Source of the DNA: Candidatus Poribacteria bacterium
GTDB lineage: Bacteria > Poribacteria > WGA-4E > GCA-2687025
Direction: 5' to 3'
Assembly: GCA_026004875.1 (NCBI GenBank)
Contig: BPJZ01000012.1
Coordinates: 1-64,000 of the forward strand
Length of the DNA stretch: 64,000 nucleotides
Below the pieces are notes generated by a model. The model did not search any database. It saw only the letters and a list, made by a program, of their open reading frames with translations, and was not told the DNA's origin. Positions within the stretch are counted from its first letter, which is position 1, and each line of letters opens with the position of its first letter. Both the position numbers and the translations under genes were made by a program. Positions 35,911 through 44,615 of the stretch are shown piece after piece.

Positions 35911-38900
35911 CTACGAGCACCCGGTATTCGCGCCGCAGTTGGTGCAGACGTAGCAGCTTCCGGCCCGGAGCATGATCGTTCCGCACACGTGGCAGGCGAC
36001 GCCGTCGCCCTGTTCGCCGGGGCTGTGGGCGCGGCGGCGCGGCTCTCCGCCCCGATCGGGGAGGGCCGCCTGCGAGGCGCCGCCGACCGAGGGCTTCTTC
36101 AAGGCTACCTGACGATCGTCAAAGTCCCCGGCCGTCTTGGGCAGCTCTCCCAGCTCCATCTCCTCCGACCGACGGGCAACCGCCGCCGTGCCGGCCAGCT
36201 CGGGGTCTTTGAGGAACTTCAACGCCATCCACCGGAAGACGTAGTCGATGATGGACTTGGCGATCGGGATGTCTGGGTTCCCCGTGAAGCCCTGCGGTTC
36301 AAACCGCATATGGGAGAACTTACGGACGAGCGCCTCCAACGGGACGCCGTACTGCAGCGCGATGGAAGTCATCGTTGCGATGGTGTCCATCAGCCCGGAG
36401 ATGGTCGAGCCCTCTTTGGACATCGTCAAGAAGACCTCGCCCGGCGTCCCGTCAGGGTAGAGCCCGACGGTGATGTAGCCTTCGTGATCGCCGACCCGGA
36501 ACTTGTGCGTGATCGACTGGCGCTCGTCGGGCAGGCGTCGGCGGATTGGTCGGGGGGTCTGGTCTTTTTCCTCCTCTTCGGCCTTCTTGGCTCGTTCCGG
36601 CGCTCAGCGGCTGGGAGAGCTTACTCCCATCGCGGTAGATCGCGATCGCCTTCAGGCCCAACCGCCACGCCTCCATGTAGATCTCTTCGATGTCCTCGAC
36701 GGTCGCCTCATGGGGCAGGTTCACCGTCTTGGAGATCGCTCCACTGATGAACGGCTGGGCCGCTGCCATCATCCGCACGTGGCCCATCGGGCTGATGAAG
36801 CGGGTCCCGTACTTGCCGCACTTGTTCGCGCAGTCGAAGACGGGATAGTGCTCCACCTTCAGGTGAGGAGCGCCCTCGACGGTCTGCGTTCCGCAAATGA
36901 CCCGGTTTGCTTCCTCGATCTGCTCCTCGGAGAAGCCCAGCGCCTTGAGCAGGTTGAAGTCCGGCCGATGGTACTGCTCCGGCGTGAAGCCTAACCGCTG
37001 AAGGGTGGCCTCGCCGAGCGTCCAAACGTTGATCGCCGCGCTCAGGTCCATGGCGCCGGGAAGCGCCTTTTCGATCCGCTGGATCTCCTCAGGCCGGAGG
37101 CCTTTCTCCTCCAACGAGACCCAGTTGATGTACGGCGCTCCGTGGAGGCTTCCCGTCCCCAGGACGTAGGTCACAATGTCCTCGATCTCCTCCTGGGAGT
37201 ACCCCAGCGCTTGGAGGGCGCGCGGCACCGACCGGTTGATGATCTTGAAGTAGCCGCCTCCGGCCAGCTTCTTGAACTTCACCAACGCAAAGTCCGGCTC
37301 GATGCCCGTCGTGTCGCAGTCCATCAGCAGGCCGATCGTTCCTGTCGGCGCGATCACCGTCGCCTGGGCGTTTCGGTAACCGTACCGCTCCCCGAGTCGA
37401 AGCGCCCGGTCCCAATCCTCCTCAGCGGCTCGGAGCAGGTAGGCCGGACAATGCTCTGCGTGAATCCGGTAGACCGCCGCGCGATGTTTGTTGATCACCC
37501 GAAGCATTGGCTCCCGGTTCTTCAAGTAGCCTGCGAAAGGACCCTTCACGGCGGCGATCTCCGCCGAGGTGGCGTAAGCGTGCCCGGTCAAGATAGCCGT
37601 CAGCGCTCCGCAGAGCGCATAACCCTCCTCGCTCTCGTAGGGGATCCCCTGAACCATCAACAGGGCGCCCAGGTTGGCGTACCCCAGCCCCAGCGGGCGG
37701 TAAAGGGCGCTGTTCTCCGCGATCTTCTTCGTCGGGTAAGAGGAGAAGTCCACAATGATCTCCATCGCAATGATGAAGATGCGGATCGCCGCCCGGTAGG
37801 CTTCCACGTCAAAGGTGCCGTCCTCCCGGAGAAACTTAAGGAGGTTCAGCGAGGCCAAATTGCAGGCCGAATCGTTCAAGAACATGTACTCAGAACAGGG
37901 GTTGCTCGCATAGATCCGGTCGGTGTTCGGGCAGGTGTGCCAGTCGTTGATGGTCGTATCAAACTGAATCCCCGGATCGGCACACCGCCAGGCCGCCTCA
38001 GCGATCTGGCGCCACAGGTCACGGGCCTTGTAGGTCTTCCACGGCTCCCCCGTTGTCCGAAGGTAGGTGGTCCAGGTGCCGTCCTTGAGCACCGCGTCCA
38101 TGAAGGCGTCGGTAACGCGGACCGAGTTGTTGGAGTTCTGGCCGGAGACGGTCCGATAGGCTTCCCCGTTAAAGTCGGCAGAGTAGCCCGCTCGGACCAG
38201 CGCAGCGACTTTCTCCTCCTCCCGGACCTTCCAGTTGATAAACTCTTCGATCTCCGGATGGTCCATGTCCAGGATCACCATTTTGGCAGCACGACGGGTG
38301 GTCCCTCCCGACTTGGTGGCGCCCGCCGCCTTGTCGAAGACCTCTAAGAAGGACATCAGCCCCGACGAGGTGCCCCCGCTGGAGAGCTTCTCCATCTTTC
38401 CTCGAATCGGGGAGAAGTTGGTCCCCGTCCCCGAGCCGTACTTAAACAGCCGGGCTTCGGTCTTGATCAACTCGAACATGGACATCAGGTCGTCTTCGAC
38501 CGACTGAATGAAGCAGGCGGAGTTCTGTGGGTGGCGATAGTTGTTGTCGATCTCGACGGCCTCGTTCCGCTCTGGATCGTACCACCAGTTGCCGCCTCCA
38601 CCAGCGATCCCGTACTCGTGCCAGAGCCCGCAGTTAAACCAGACCGGGGAGTTGAAGGCCCCCATCTGGTGCACCAACAGGTGGGTCAGCTCCATCTCAA
38701 AGCTTTCGGCGTCCTCCGACGAGGCAAAGTAACCGCGCGCCTCCCCTTCCATCCGAATCGTGTGGGCTACGCGGTGGATCACCTGCGCCGCCGAGGTCTC
38801 GCTCCCCGTCTCAGGGACCCCGGCCTTTCGAAAATACTTGGAGACCATAATGTCGGTCGCCAACTGGGACCAGCTTTTGGGGACGCGCACGTGGTCACAT

Positions 38901-39097
38901 TCGAAGATCACCTCCCCCTTTTCGCTGGTGATCACCGAGCGACGCTCTTCCCATTCCACCGCGTCGAAGGGGTGCACCTCCGGCGTGGTGAAGTAGCGAG
39001 GGATTCGCAGCCCCTCTGGGGTTGCCAGAAGGGTGGCCTCACGTTCGGTTGTCGTCACAGGGGTCTCCTTGGGTTCAGGTGGCAAGCTCTCCGCCAT
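35911..39097 (-). CDS. nrdJ: Adenosylcobalamin-dependent (class II) ribonucleotide reductase, frameshifted near C-terminus
   Basis: Makes deoxyribonucleotides with a B12-generated thiyl radical and no oxygen requirement. From ATG 39097 (AAAGGACCGACTC upstream) the barrel includes [54 protein letters not shown] and the [20 protein letters not shown] motif. An extra base near 36605 breaks the frame; the other frame continues [26 protein letters not shown] and the TSCPD-like C-terminal domain ([20 protein letters not shown]), ending with a four-Cys zinc ribbon ([16 protein letters not shown]). Total about 1060 residues. It lies 110 bases after nrdR on the same strand. Confidence 0.95.
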
Positions 39098-39143
39098 GAG
39101 TCGGTCCTTTCCTTTTTGAGGACGAGCACACTCTCCTTGGCCG

Positions 39144-39177
39144 GGTGCGAGCCCTCCTCGCACCGCCAAAAAGGCGG
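39144..39177 (-). other. Overlapping hairpins in the nrdR-nrdJ gap
   Basis: Two stems share two bases and exclude each other: GGTGCGAG (39144-39151) with CTCGCACC (39157-39164), and CCGCC (39163-39167) with GGCGG (39173-39177). They occupy much of the 109-base gap before nrdJ. Their function (processing, attenuation, or none) cannot be told. No cobalamin riboswitch consensus is present. Confidence 0.4.
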
Positions 39178-39206
39178 CTCAACAGCCTATGGGAACGCGT
39201 GTAGCG

Positions 39207-39671
39207 CTACGTCTCCTCAGATGCGGGAGCCAACTGACGCAACGCCTTCTCGAAATCCTCGGCGGCCCGAAACTCCCGATAGACTGAGGCAAATCGAATG
39301 TAGGCCACCTCGTCCAGCTCCCGAAGGCCCTCCATGACCATCTCGCCGATCTCACGACTCCGCACCTCCCGGGTCGGTCGGGAGATCAGCGCCTGCTCGA
39401 TCCGAGCGACCAAGCTGTCAATCCGCTCCGGAGGAACTGGACGCTTCTTGCACGCCACTTGAATGCTGGCGCGCAGCTTCTGACGATCGAACTCCTCGCG
39501 CCGCCCGTCCTTCTTGACCACCATCATGGAGAGGATCGCCGGTTGCTCGTAGGTGGTGAACCGCAGTCCACATCGAAGACACTCCCGACGGCGGCGAATC
39601 ACCTGTCCGTCCTGGGTGTTCCGCTTGTCCACCACCCGCGTCTCGTCATGATGGCAATACGGACAGCGCAT
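39207..39671 (-). CDS. nrdR: Transcriptional repressor NrdR
   Basis: Nucleotide-sensing repressor of ribonucleotide reductase genes. The 154 residues have an N-terminal zinc ribbon (MRCPYCHHDETRV and CLRCGLRFTTYE), followed by the ATP-cone domain (MMVVKKDGRREEFDRQKLRA, CKKRPVPPERIDSLVARIEQ). It binds NrdR boxes when loaded with ATP and dATP. The start at 39671 is set by the invariant MRCPYC; no Shine-Dalgarno is visible. Two NrdR boxes lie upstream, so it probably represses itself together with nrdJ. Confidence 0.97.
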   Translation of the reverse strand: MRCPYCHHDETRVVDKRNTQDGQVIRRRRECLRCGLRFTTYEQPAILSMMVVKKDGRREEFDRQKLRASIQVACKKRPVPPERIDSLVARIEQALISRPTREVRSREIGEMVMEGLRELDEVAYIRFASVYREFRAAEDFEKALRQLAPASEET

Positions 39672-39677
39672 CGAATC

Positions 39678-39725
39678 ACACAATATATTGGGGTAGATCC
39701 CTATGTTCTACCCAAACCATTGTGA
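39678..39725 (-). promoter_or_regulatory. Pair of NrdR boxes upstream of nrdR
   Basis: Box 1 (39678-39693) is ACACAATATATTGGGG, matching 14 of 16 positions of the NrdR consensus acaCwAtATaTwGtgt. Box 2 (39710-39725, ACCCAAACCATTGTGA) matches about 11 of 16. Starts are 32 bases apart, three helical turns, the usual spacing of paired boxes. They overlap the predicted transcription start and leader. Confidence 0.75.
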
Positions 39726-39753
39726 ATTTACTCGACCGGAGGCCCCATGTCAA
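39725..39753 (-). promoter_or_regulatory. Sigma-70 promoter for nrdR-nrdJ
   Basis: On the minus strand a perfect TTGACA (39753-39748) and TAAATT (39730-39725) are 17 bases apart. Transcription would start near 39718, inside the NrdR-box region. Confidence 0.8.
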
Positions 39754-39876
39754 ACAGATTTTTCGAGTAGTTTTCGGTCGATTCCTTCAGGGTGGAAGCG
39801 ATCTCAGTACAGTCCCCCTTCTACCTAAAAGGGACGCACCGTTGATCCGATCGGTTACCAGTTTCTTTGGTTCCCC

Positions 39877-41283
39877 CTAGCGGGAAAGGTTCGATTCCAA
39901 CCAGTGCCCCAGTCGGAGGGGGTACTGGCTCTGGGGACGATGGGTATAGCGGGTTGGGATCGGCCCGCCTAGGAGCTGTTCCAGTCGTCGCCGAAGCGTC
40001 TCGACCACATCCGGGTGGCGCTCGGCCAGGTTTTCCCGCTCCGCAGGATCGCTTTGGTGGTCATAGAGTCGCGGCTTGGCCTCCGGCCCGATCGTGTCCA
40101 GGATCAGGTTCCATCGCTCGTCGCGGATCGAGGCGTTCCCGCCCCATCCGATCACGACGTGGTCTCGGTAGGCGGAGACCTCTCCCCGGAGGAGCGGAAG
40201 CAGGTCGTATCCGTCCAGTGGCTCATGAGAGACGCCAAAGAGAGAAAGGATCGTCGGCGCCACGTCGGTCGCCTGGACGAAGGCCGAAATCTCCTTGCCG
40301 TTCAGCGACGCGTCCGGATGGCGAAGCCAACAAAGGATTTGGGTGTTGTAGGGATGCAAAGCCGCGCCACTCTTCCCGAATCGATCGTGGTCCATCAGCT
40401 CGGTCCCGTGATCCGAAAGAAGCAGAATCGCCGTTTCGTCCCAAAGCCCAGAGGCCTCAAGCGCATCCAGGAAATACCCAATCCAGCGGTCCAAGAAGGT
40501 GACATAGCCGTAGTAGAGGGCTTTTGTCCGGCGTACCTCGTCCTCGGTCAGGGGGCGGAAGTTCTGGACCATCTGTGGATAGATGAAGTCTCGAACCCCC
40601 GGCTTGGAGAAGTAGCGATCTGCGTAGTAGGGCGGCGGGTCCCAGTGTTCATGAGGGGTGAACGACTCGATCCAGAGGAGGAACGGCCGATTCTCCCGGT
40701 TCTCCTCTAGCCATTGGGCCGCTGTCCTAAAGACCTGCGCGGCGAAGTAGTCCTCCTCACGCTGGCGGTCTAGGACGTTTAGGAGGTACTGAGCCATCCC
40801 GGGCCGTTTTTCGGGCGTGGCCAGCTCGTCGGGAAGCACCCGCCGCAGATCGATCTTGGAGAGGGGCCCGGTCCGGTAAGGGTCGCTCTCCTGGCCTCGG
40901 ATGAAACGCCAGCTCAGAAATCCCCGCGTGAAGTTCATCGTTGGCTTGAACATGTGGTATACGTCGGCGATCAGCCCGGTCATCACTCCTTGAGGGACCA
41001 GTCGTTCGGCCACCGTCGTGTGGCCGGTGGGGATCGCGTGCCAGCCGTACATGTTCGGAAACGAACCTCGGTCGTCCACATGGTAGCGCCATGGGTAGGA
41101 TCGAACGCCGGTGTAAAAGCACCGCCGCATCGGGATGGTGGGCAGCCCCTCCGCCCAAGCGTTGGTAAAGATGCTGCTCTGGGCCCGCAGGCGGTCCAGA
41201 TGGGGAGTTTCTACCTGCTCCGGATGGGTATGGTGAACCACGTCCGCGCGGAGCGTATCGCAGCAGATCACAACTACGTTCAT
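39877..41283 (-). CDS. Sulfatase-fold hydrolase with Thr in place of the formylglycine residue
   Basis: 468 residues of the alkaline phosphatase/sulfatase superfamily: N-terminal metal site MNVVVICCDTLRADVV, a C-terminal metal-binding pair in LLLSDHGTELMDHDRFGKSG, and a lyase/sulfatase-like end (ERWNLILDTIGPEAKPRLYD). The nucleophile loop reads GLPTIPMRRCFYTG: the canonical C/S-x-P-x-R is T-I-P-M-R, so it cannot carry formylglycine and may be a phosphodiesterase or other hydrolase. No signal peptide is seen, so it is probably cytosolic. It lies between nrdR and a radical SAM gene, all on the minus strand, with a terminator upstream. Confidence 0.85.
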   Translation of the reverse strand: MNVVVICCDTLRADVVHHTHPEQVETPHLDRLRAQSSIFTNAWAEGLPTIPMRRCFYTGVRSYPWRYHVDDRGSFPNMYGWHAIPTGHTTVAERLVPQGVMTGLIADVYHMFKPTMNFTRGFLSWRFIRGQESDPYRTGPLSKIDLRRVLPDELATPEKRPGMAQYLLNVLDRQREEDYFAAQVFRTAAQWLEENRENRPFLLWIESFTPHEHWDPPPYYADRYFSKPGVRDFIYPQMVQNFRPLTEDEVRRTKALYYGYVTFLDRWIGYFLDALEASGLWDETAILLLSDHGTELMDHDRFGKSGAALHPYNTQILCWLRHPDASLNGKEISAFVQATDVAPTILSLFGVSHEPLDGYDLLPLLRGEVSAYRDHVVIGWGGNASIRDERWNLILDTIGPEAKPRLYDHQSDPAERENLAERHPDVVETLRRRLEQLLGGPIPTRYTHRPQSQYPLRLGHWLESNLSR

Positions 41284-41301
41284 CCTGAGTGCCTCCTTGA
41301 A

Positions 41302-41342
41302 GGAAAAGAAACCGGCCTCGAGAGAGTTTCCCTCGAGGCCGG
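41302..41342 (-). terminator. Rho-independent terminator after the radical SAM gene
   Basis: CCGGCCTCGAG (41312-41322) pairs perfectly with CTCGAGGCCGG (41332-41342), loop of 9. On the minus strand the stem is followed by TTTCTTTTCC. It would end transcription from the radical SAM gene before the sulfatase-like gene. Confidence 0.75.
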
Positions 41343-41446
41343 ACTCCTGACATCAGCTCTTGGGGCGACCGCCCCTTACGAAAGAGCTCCGTCTTAGCTA
41401 TCGGAGCCTTCGGAGGTCGGCTTCAGTGCGTTGAGGAAGGAGACAC

Positions 41447-42955
41447 CTAGGCGTACCGGCGCTGGAGTCGGTAGGAGGTCATCCGCCGCACCTCCTCGAC
41501 CGCTTGCTGGCCGAACTTCTTTTGGACCATCTCCAGATAGCGCGGGTCCTCAAAGAACCGATGGAAGGCCCAGTCGCGAAATCGGAGCACCTCCGAGCCG
41601 CTCAGGTAGCGTGTCTGCAAGGGAAGCGTGTCCACCGAGTGCTGCGAGTAACCGTTCCAGTTGTCCGGTAGCTTCCATCCCTCCGCGAGCGCCTGGCGAT
41701 AAAGCTGGGAGCCGGGGTAGGCCATGGCGCAATAAAAGTTGGCGAACTCCGGCAAGAGCTCCAGCGCGTAGTCGAGCGTCTCCTGCATCGACTGCAGGTC
41801 GTCCTCTGGCAGACCGAAGATGAAGTTGCCCATCACGTTAATGCCGGCGTCGCGCACCTTTTGGAGGGTCCGCTCGGCCTCCTCGGCCTGGAACCCTTTC
41901 TGAACCTCGTTTCGCACTCGCTCGCTGGCCGACTCGATTCCAAAGCAGAGCCAGTTGAAGCCGGCCTCCTTGAGCAGCTCGATCAGATCGTCCTGAACGG
42001 TGTCCACGCGAGCGTAGGCCCAGATGTTCAGGTGATAGCCGCGTTCGATGATCCCCTTGCAGATCGCCTCTACGTGCTTCCGGTTGAGGACGAACATCTC
42101 GTCTGCGATCTTGACGTGGCGAACGCCGTACCGCTCCACGAGGACGCCTAATTGGTCGAGGATCACCTCCGGCGGCCAAAAGCGGTAGCTGTTCACCTCC
42201 GGTCGGTAGCCGAGCGCTGCCTCGCCGGATTTGAAGGGGGCCTGAATACAACAGAAGGTGCATTTGAAGGGACAGCCCAGAGTCGTGTAGATGGCCGCGT
42301 AGGGCGTCCGGGTCGGTTCGCCGAAACAGTGCCAGTTGTGGGCCCGGTAGACGCTCATCGGGAGCAGGTCCCAGGCGAACTCCGGCACCGCCTCTCCCAG
42401 CCGGCGCACCAAAGGCGCTGCCGGCCCTCGGTGGAAGGCGCCATTCTCCTGCCACATCAGATCGGGCACCGAGCGGAGCCCGTTCTCCTCTCCGGCCTGG
42501 AGCGCGGCGACCAGGGCGGGAAGGGTGGCGAACCCTTCACCCGTACAGACAAAATCGGCCTTCTCCTCTCTCAGCGTGCGCTCCGGCAGAGCGGCTACGT
42601 GTCCTCCCAGCAGGAGCACCGGCTGGTTGGGCACGAGCTCTTTGATCGCCGAACAGACCGCCCCTGCCGCCGGCATGTTCTGGGTTGAGGCCGAAGGTTG
42701 GTGGCCGTAGACGACGACGGCGACCAGCGTCGGGCGTTCGTGCGCGACTCGCTCGGCAACCTCCTGAGGCGTTAGCGCCAGGGCGTTCATCTCGGCCACC
42801 TCGACGGATAGCCCTTGGCGACGCGCATGACCGGCCAGGATCGTGATCCAGACCGGCGTCTCGATCGCGGCCAGCTCCTGGCCCAGCGATTGGTAGGTCT
42901 TCATCCGATCGCCTGGGTTCACAAAAAGGATGTCCAGTGGCCGACCTCGTTTCAC
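41447..42955 (-). CDS. B12-binding-domain radical SAM enzyme
   Basis: 502 residues. The N-terminal cobalamin-binding Rossmann domain (DILFVNPGD, TILAGHARRQGLSVEVAEMN, VLLLGGHVAALPERTL, with no His in a DxHxxG motif) is followed by the radical SAM core with CPFKCTFC (three Cys for the 4Fe-4S cluster), YRFWPPEVILDQLGVLVERY and WLCFGIESASERVRNEVQKG. GTG 42955 is chosen because AAGGAG lies 6 bases upstream. Family members methylate or rearrange lipids, cofactors, peptides or antibiotics; the substrate here is unknown. The neighbouring sulfatases hint at modified polysaccharide or surface molecules. The 245 bases between it and the next gene hold short inverted repeats but no recognised element. 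Confidence 0.88.
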   Translation of the reverse strand: MKRGRPLDILFVNPGDRMKTYQSLGQELAAIETPVWITILAGHARRQGLSVEVAEMNALALTPQEVAERVAHERPTLVAVVVYGHQPSASTQNMPAAGAVCSAIKELVPNQPVLLLGGHVAALPERTLREEKADFVCTGEGFATLPALVAALQAGEENGLRSVPDLMWQENGAFHRGPAAPLVRRLGEAVPEFAWDLLPMSVYRAHNWHCFGEPTRTPYAAIYTTLGCPFKCTFCCIQAPFKSGEAALGYRPEVNSYRFWPPEVILDQLGVLVERYGVRHVKIADEMFVLNRKHVEAICKGIIERGYHLNIWAYARVDTVQDDLIELLKEAGFNWLCFGIESASERVRNEVQKGFQAEEAERTLQKVRDAGINVMGNFIFGLPEDDLQSMQETLDYALELLPEFANFYCAMAYPGSQLYRQALAEGWKLPDNWNGYSQHSVDTLPLQTRYLSGSEVLRFRDWAFHRFFEDPRYLEMVQKKFGQQAVEEVRRMTSYRLQRRYA

Positions 42956-43200
42956 GACGTGCTCCTTTCTCCCAGTGCCTTGTAGGCTCTGCAGAACCGT
43001 TCTCACCTCTCACCGGACGGTCCGGCTCTCCCGGAGTCGCTCGCTTACCATGCAAAGCGGATGCCATCGTTGAACGCAAAGCGACTTCCTAAAATCCAGC
43101 CGGTGCCAAGGCCCCTCCTTGGGGTGAAAGCGCTCTCATCCGTTCGATCGGAAGTTTTTTCCGCTTCCTGAAGGTCGGGGTCTTTTCAGCGGTGCCGGCC

Positions 43201-44596
43201 TCAGACCTCCACTCTCCACGGCTCGTTAGGGTTGCAGGAGGGCTGGCGTTCGATTTCCTTTCCGCTGGCCTCGGGGAACTCGTACCGCTGGAAGAAGGCC
43301 TCCAGCTGCTCGGAGAGCTCCTCGATACGATCGCGATATCGCGGGTCCTCGATCCGGTTTTCGTTTTCCCGGGGGTCCTCCACCAGGTCGTAGAACTCGT
43401 CGGGAAAGTGCCCATTAGGGCCTGGATAACGGCGGATCAACTTCGCCGTTTCAGTGCGAATCATCCGTGCGTTGCCGTATTCGCAGATTTGGTACCCCCG
43501 CCACGGAATCTCTCGGCCTTGGAGCAACGGCAGGTAGGAGGCCCCCGGCGAGCGGATCTCCTCTCGGAGCTCGGCAGGGAGGTCCACCCGCGCTGCGTCC
43601 AACAGCGTCTGGAAGAGGTCTATGTGGTCGACCGGCTCCGAACGCACCTGCCCTCCCTCGATCCCGTTGACCCAGGAGAGCAGGCACGGAACGCGGATGG
43701 ACTCCTCGATAAAGTTTTGGGGGACGGTCGCGTTCCCCTTGGTGTGCAGTCCGTGGTGGCCGTTCATGTGGCCGTGGTCGGAGGTGTAGACGATCAGTGT
43801 GTCGTTGAGGACCTTTTGTCCGTCCAGTTCGTCGAGAAGACGACCGATCTGGTCGTCGATCATGGTGACGGCGGCATAGTACTGCTCTAGCTGGGGCCGG
43901 AAGCGCTCCGGCGCGTGCGGCCAGGCGAATCGGGCGATTCCGTGCGCCGGTGACGGCTCCTCGTCGGGAATGTCCCGAAAAGTGGCCGAGCGGTAGTGCT
44001 GGACCAGCCGCTCCGGCTGATCTCGGTGAGGCGTGTGGGTGTTGACGTATCCGACGAAGAGAAAGAAGGGCCGGTCCTGCGGACGCTCCCGGAGGAACCG
44101 AATCGCTTCGTCGGTCAGCAGATGGGACTGGTGGCCGTGCCGAACGACGGGCCGCCCCTGGTCGGAAAACTTCTGCTCCCCAAAGTGGGGGGTACTGAGC
44201 GATCTGGTAGCTGAACCAGAAGTCGAACCCTCGCTTTGGCTGAGCGCTCCGGGCGCAGTGCCACTTGCCGACCAGGCCGGTGGTGTAACCGGCGCCCTGA
44301 AGCAGCTCGGCGATCGTGTGTTGTTGGTCGATCCCCGGATGGGTCAACGCCTGCTCCGTCTCCCGAAGCCAGTCGTGAATCCCGTGCTGGGAGGGAATTC
44401 GACCGGTGAAGAAGCTGGCCCGCGCCGGTGAGCAGACCGGCGAGGGCGTGAAAGCATGGGCCATCCGTACGCCGGAGTTGGCAAGATACTCCATGTTAGG
44501 AGCGAGGATCTCCGAGTTCCCCGCTGGGGGCATCGCCCAGTGGCCGTGGTCGTCCGTCAAAAAGACGAGAATGTGAGGCCGATCGCCCGTCGGCAT
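43201..44596 (-). CDS. Formylglycine-dependent sulfatase, single frameshift
   Basis: About 465 residues. It begins RPHILVFLTDDHGHWAMPPA (metal-binding Asp-Asp) and contains the maturation motif SPVCSPARASFFTGR, where the Cys of C-x-P-x-R becomes formylglycine. GLVGKWHC and the C-terminal IVYTSDHGHMNGHHGLHTKG are also family signatures. The frame breaks near 44195 in a run of six C; reading one fewer base restores FLFVGYVNTHTPHRDQPERL and the rest of the protein to 43201. No signal peptide is evident. It would remove sulfate from a carbohydrate or related ester. It lies 20 bases before the membrane protein gene on the same strand. Confidence 0.9.
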
Positions 44597-44615
44597 CGCA
44601 GCGACTCCTTTCCGC

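Noticed and set aside
39098-39206. Cobalamin riboswitch before the B12-dependent reductase
   Set aside because: The gap is only 109 bases and lacks the B12-box consensus; only simple hairpins are visible.
42956-43200. Riboswitch or small RNA between the radical SAM and sulfatase genes
   Set aside because: Short alternative hairpins (CCAAGG/CCTTGG and CCCC/GGGG) are present but match no known class and have no terminator context.
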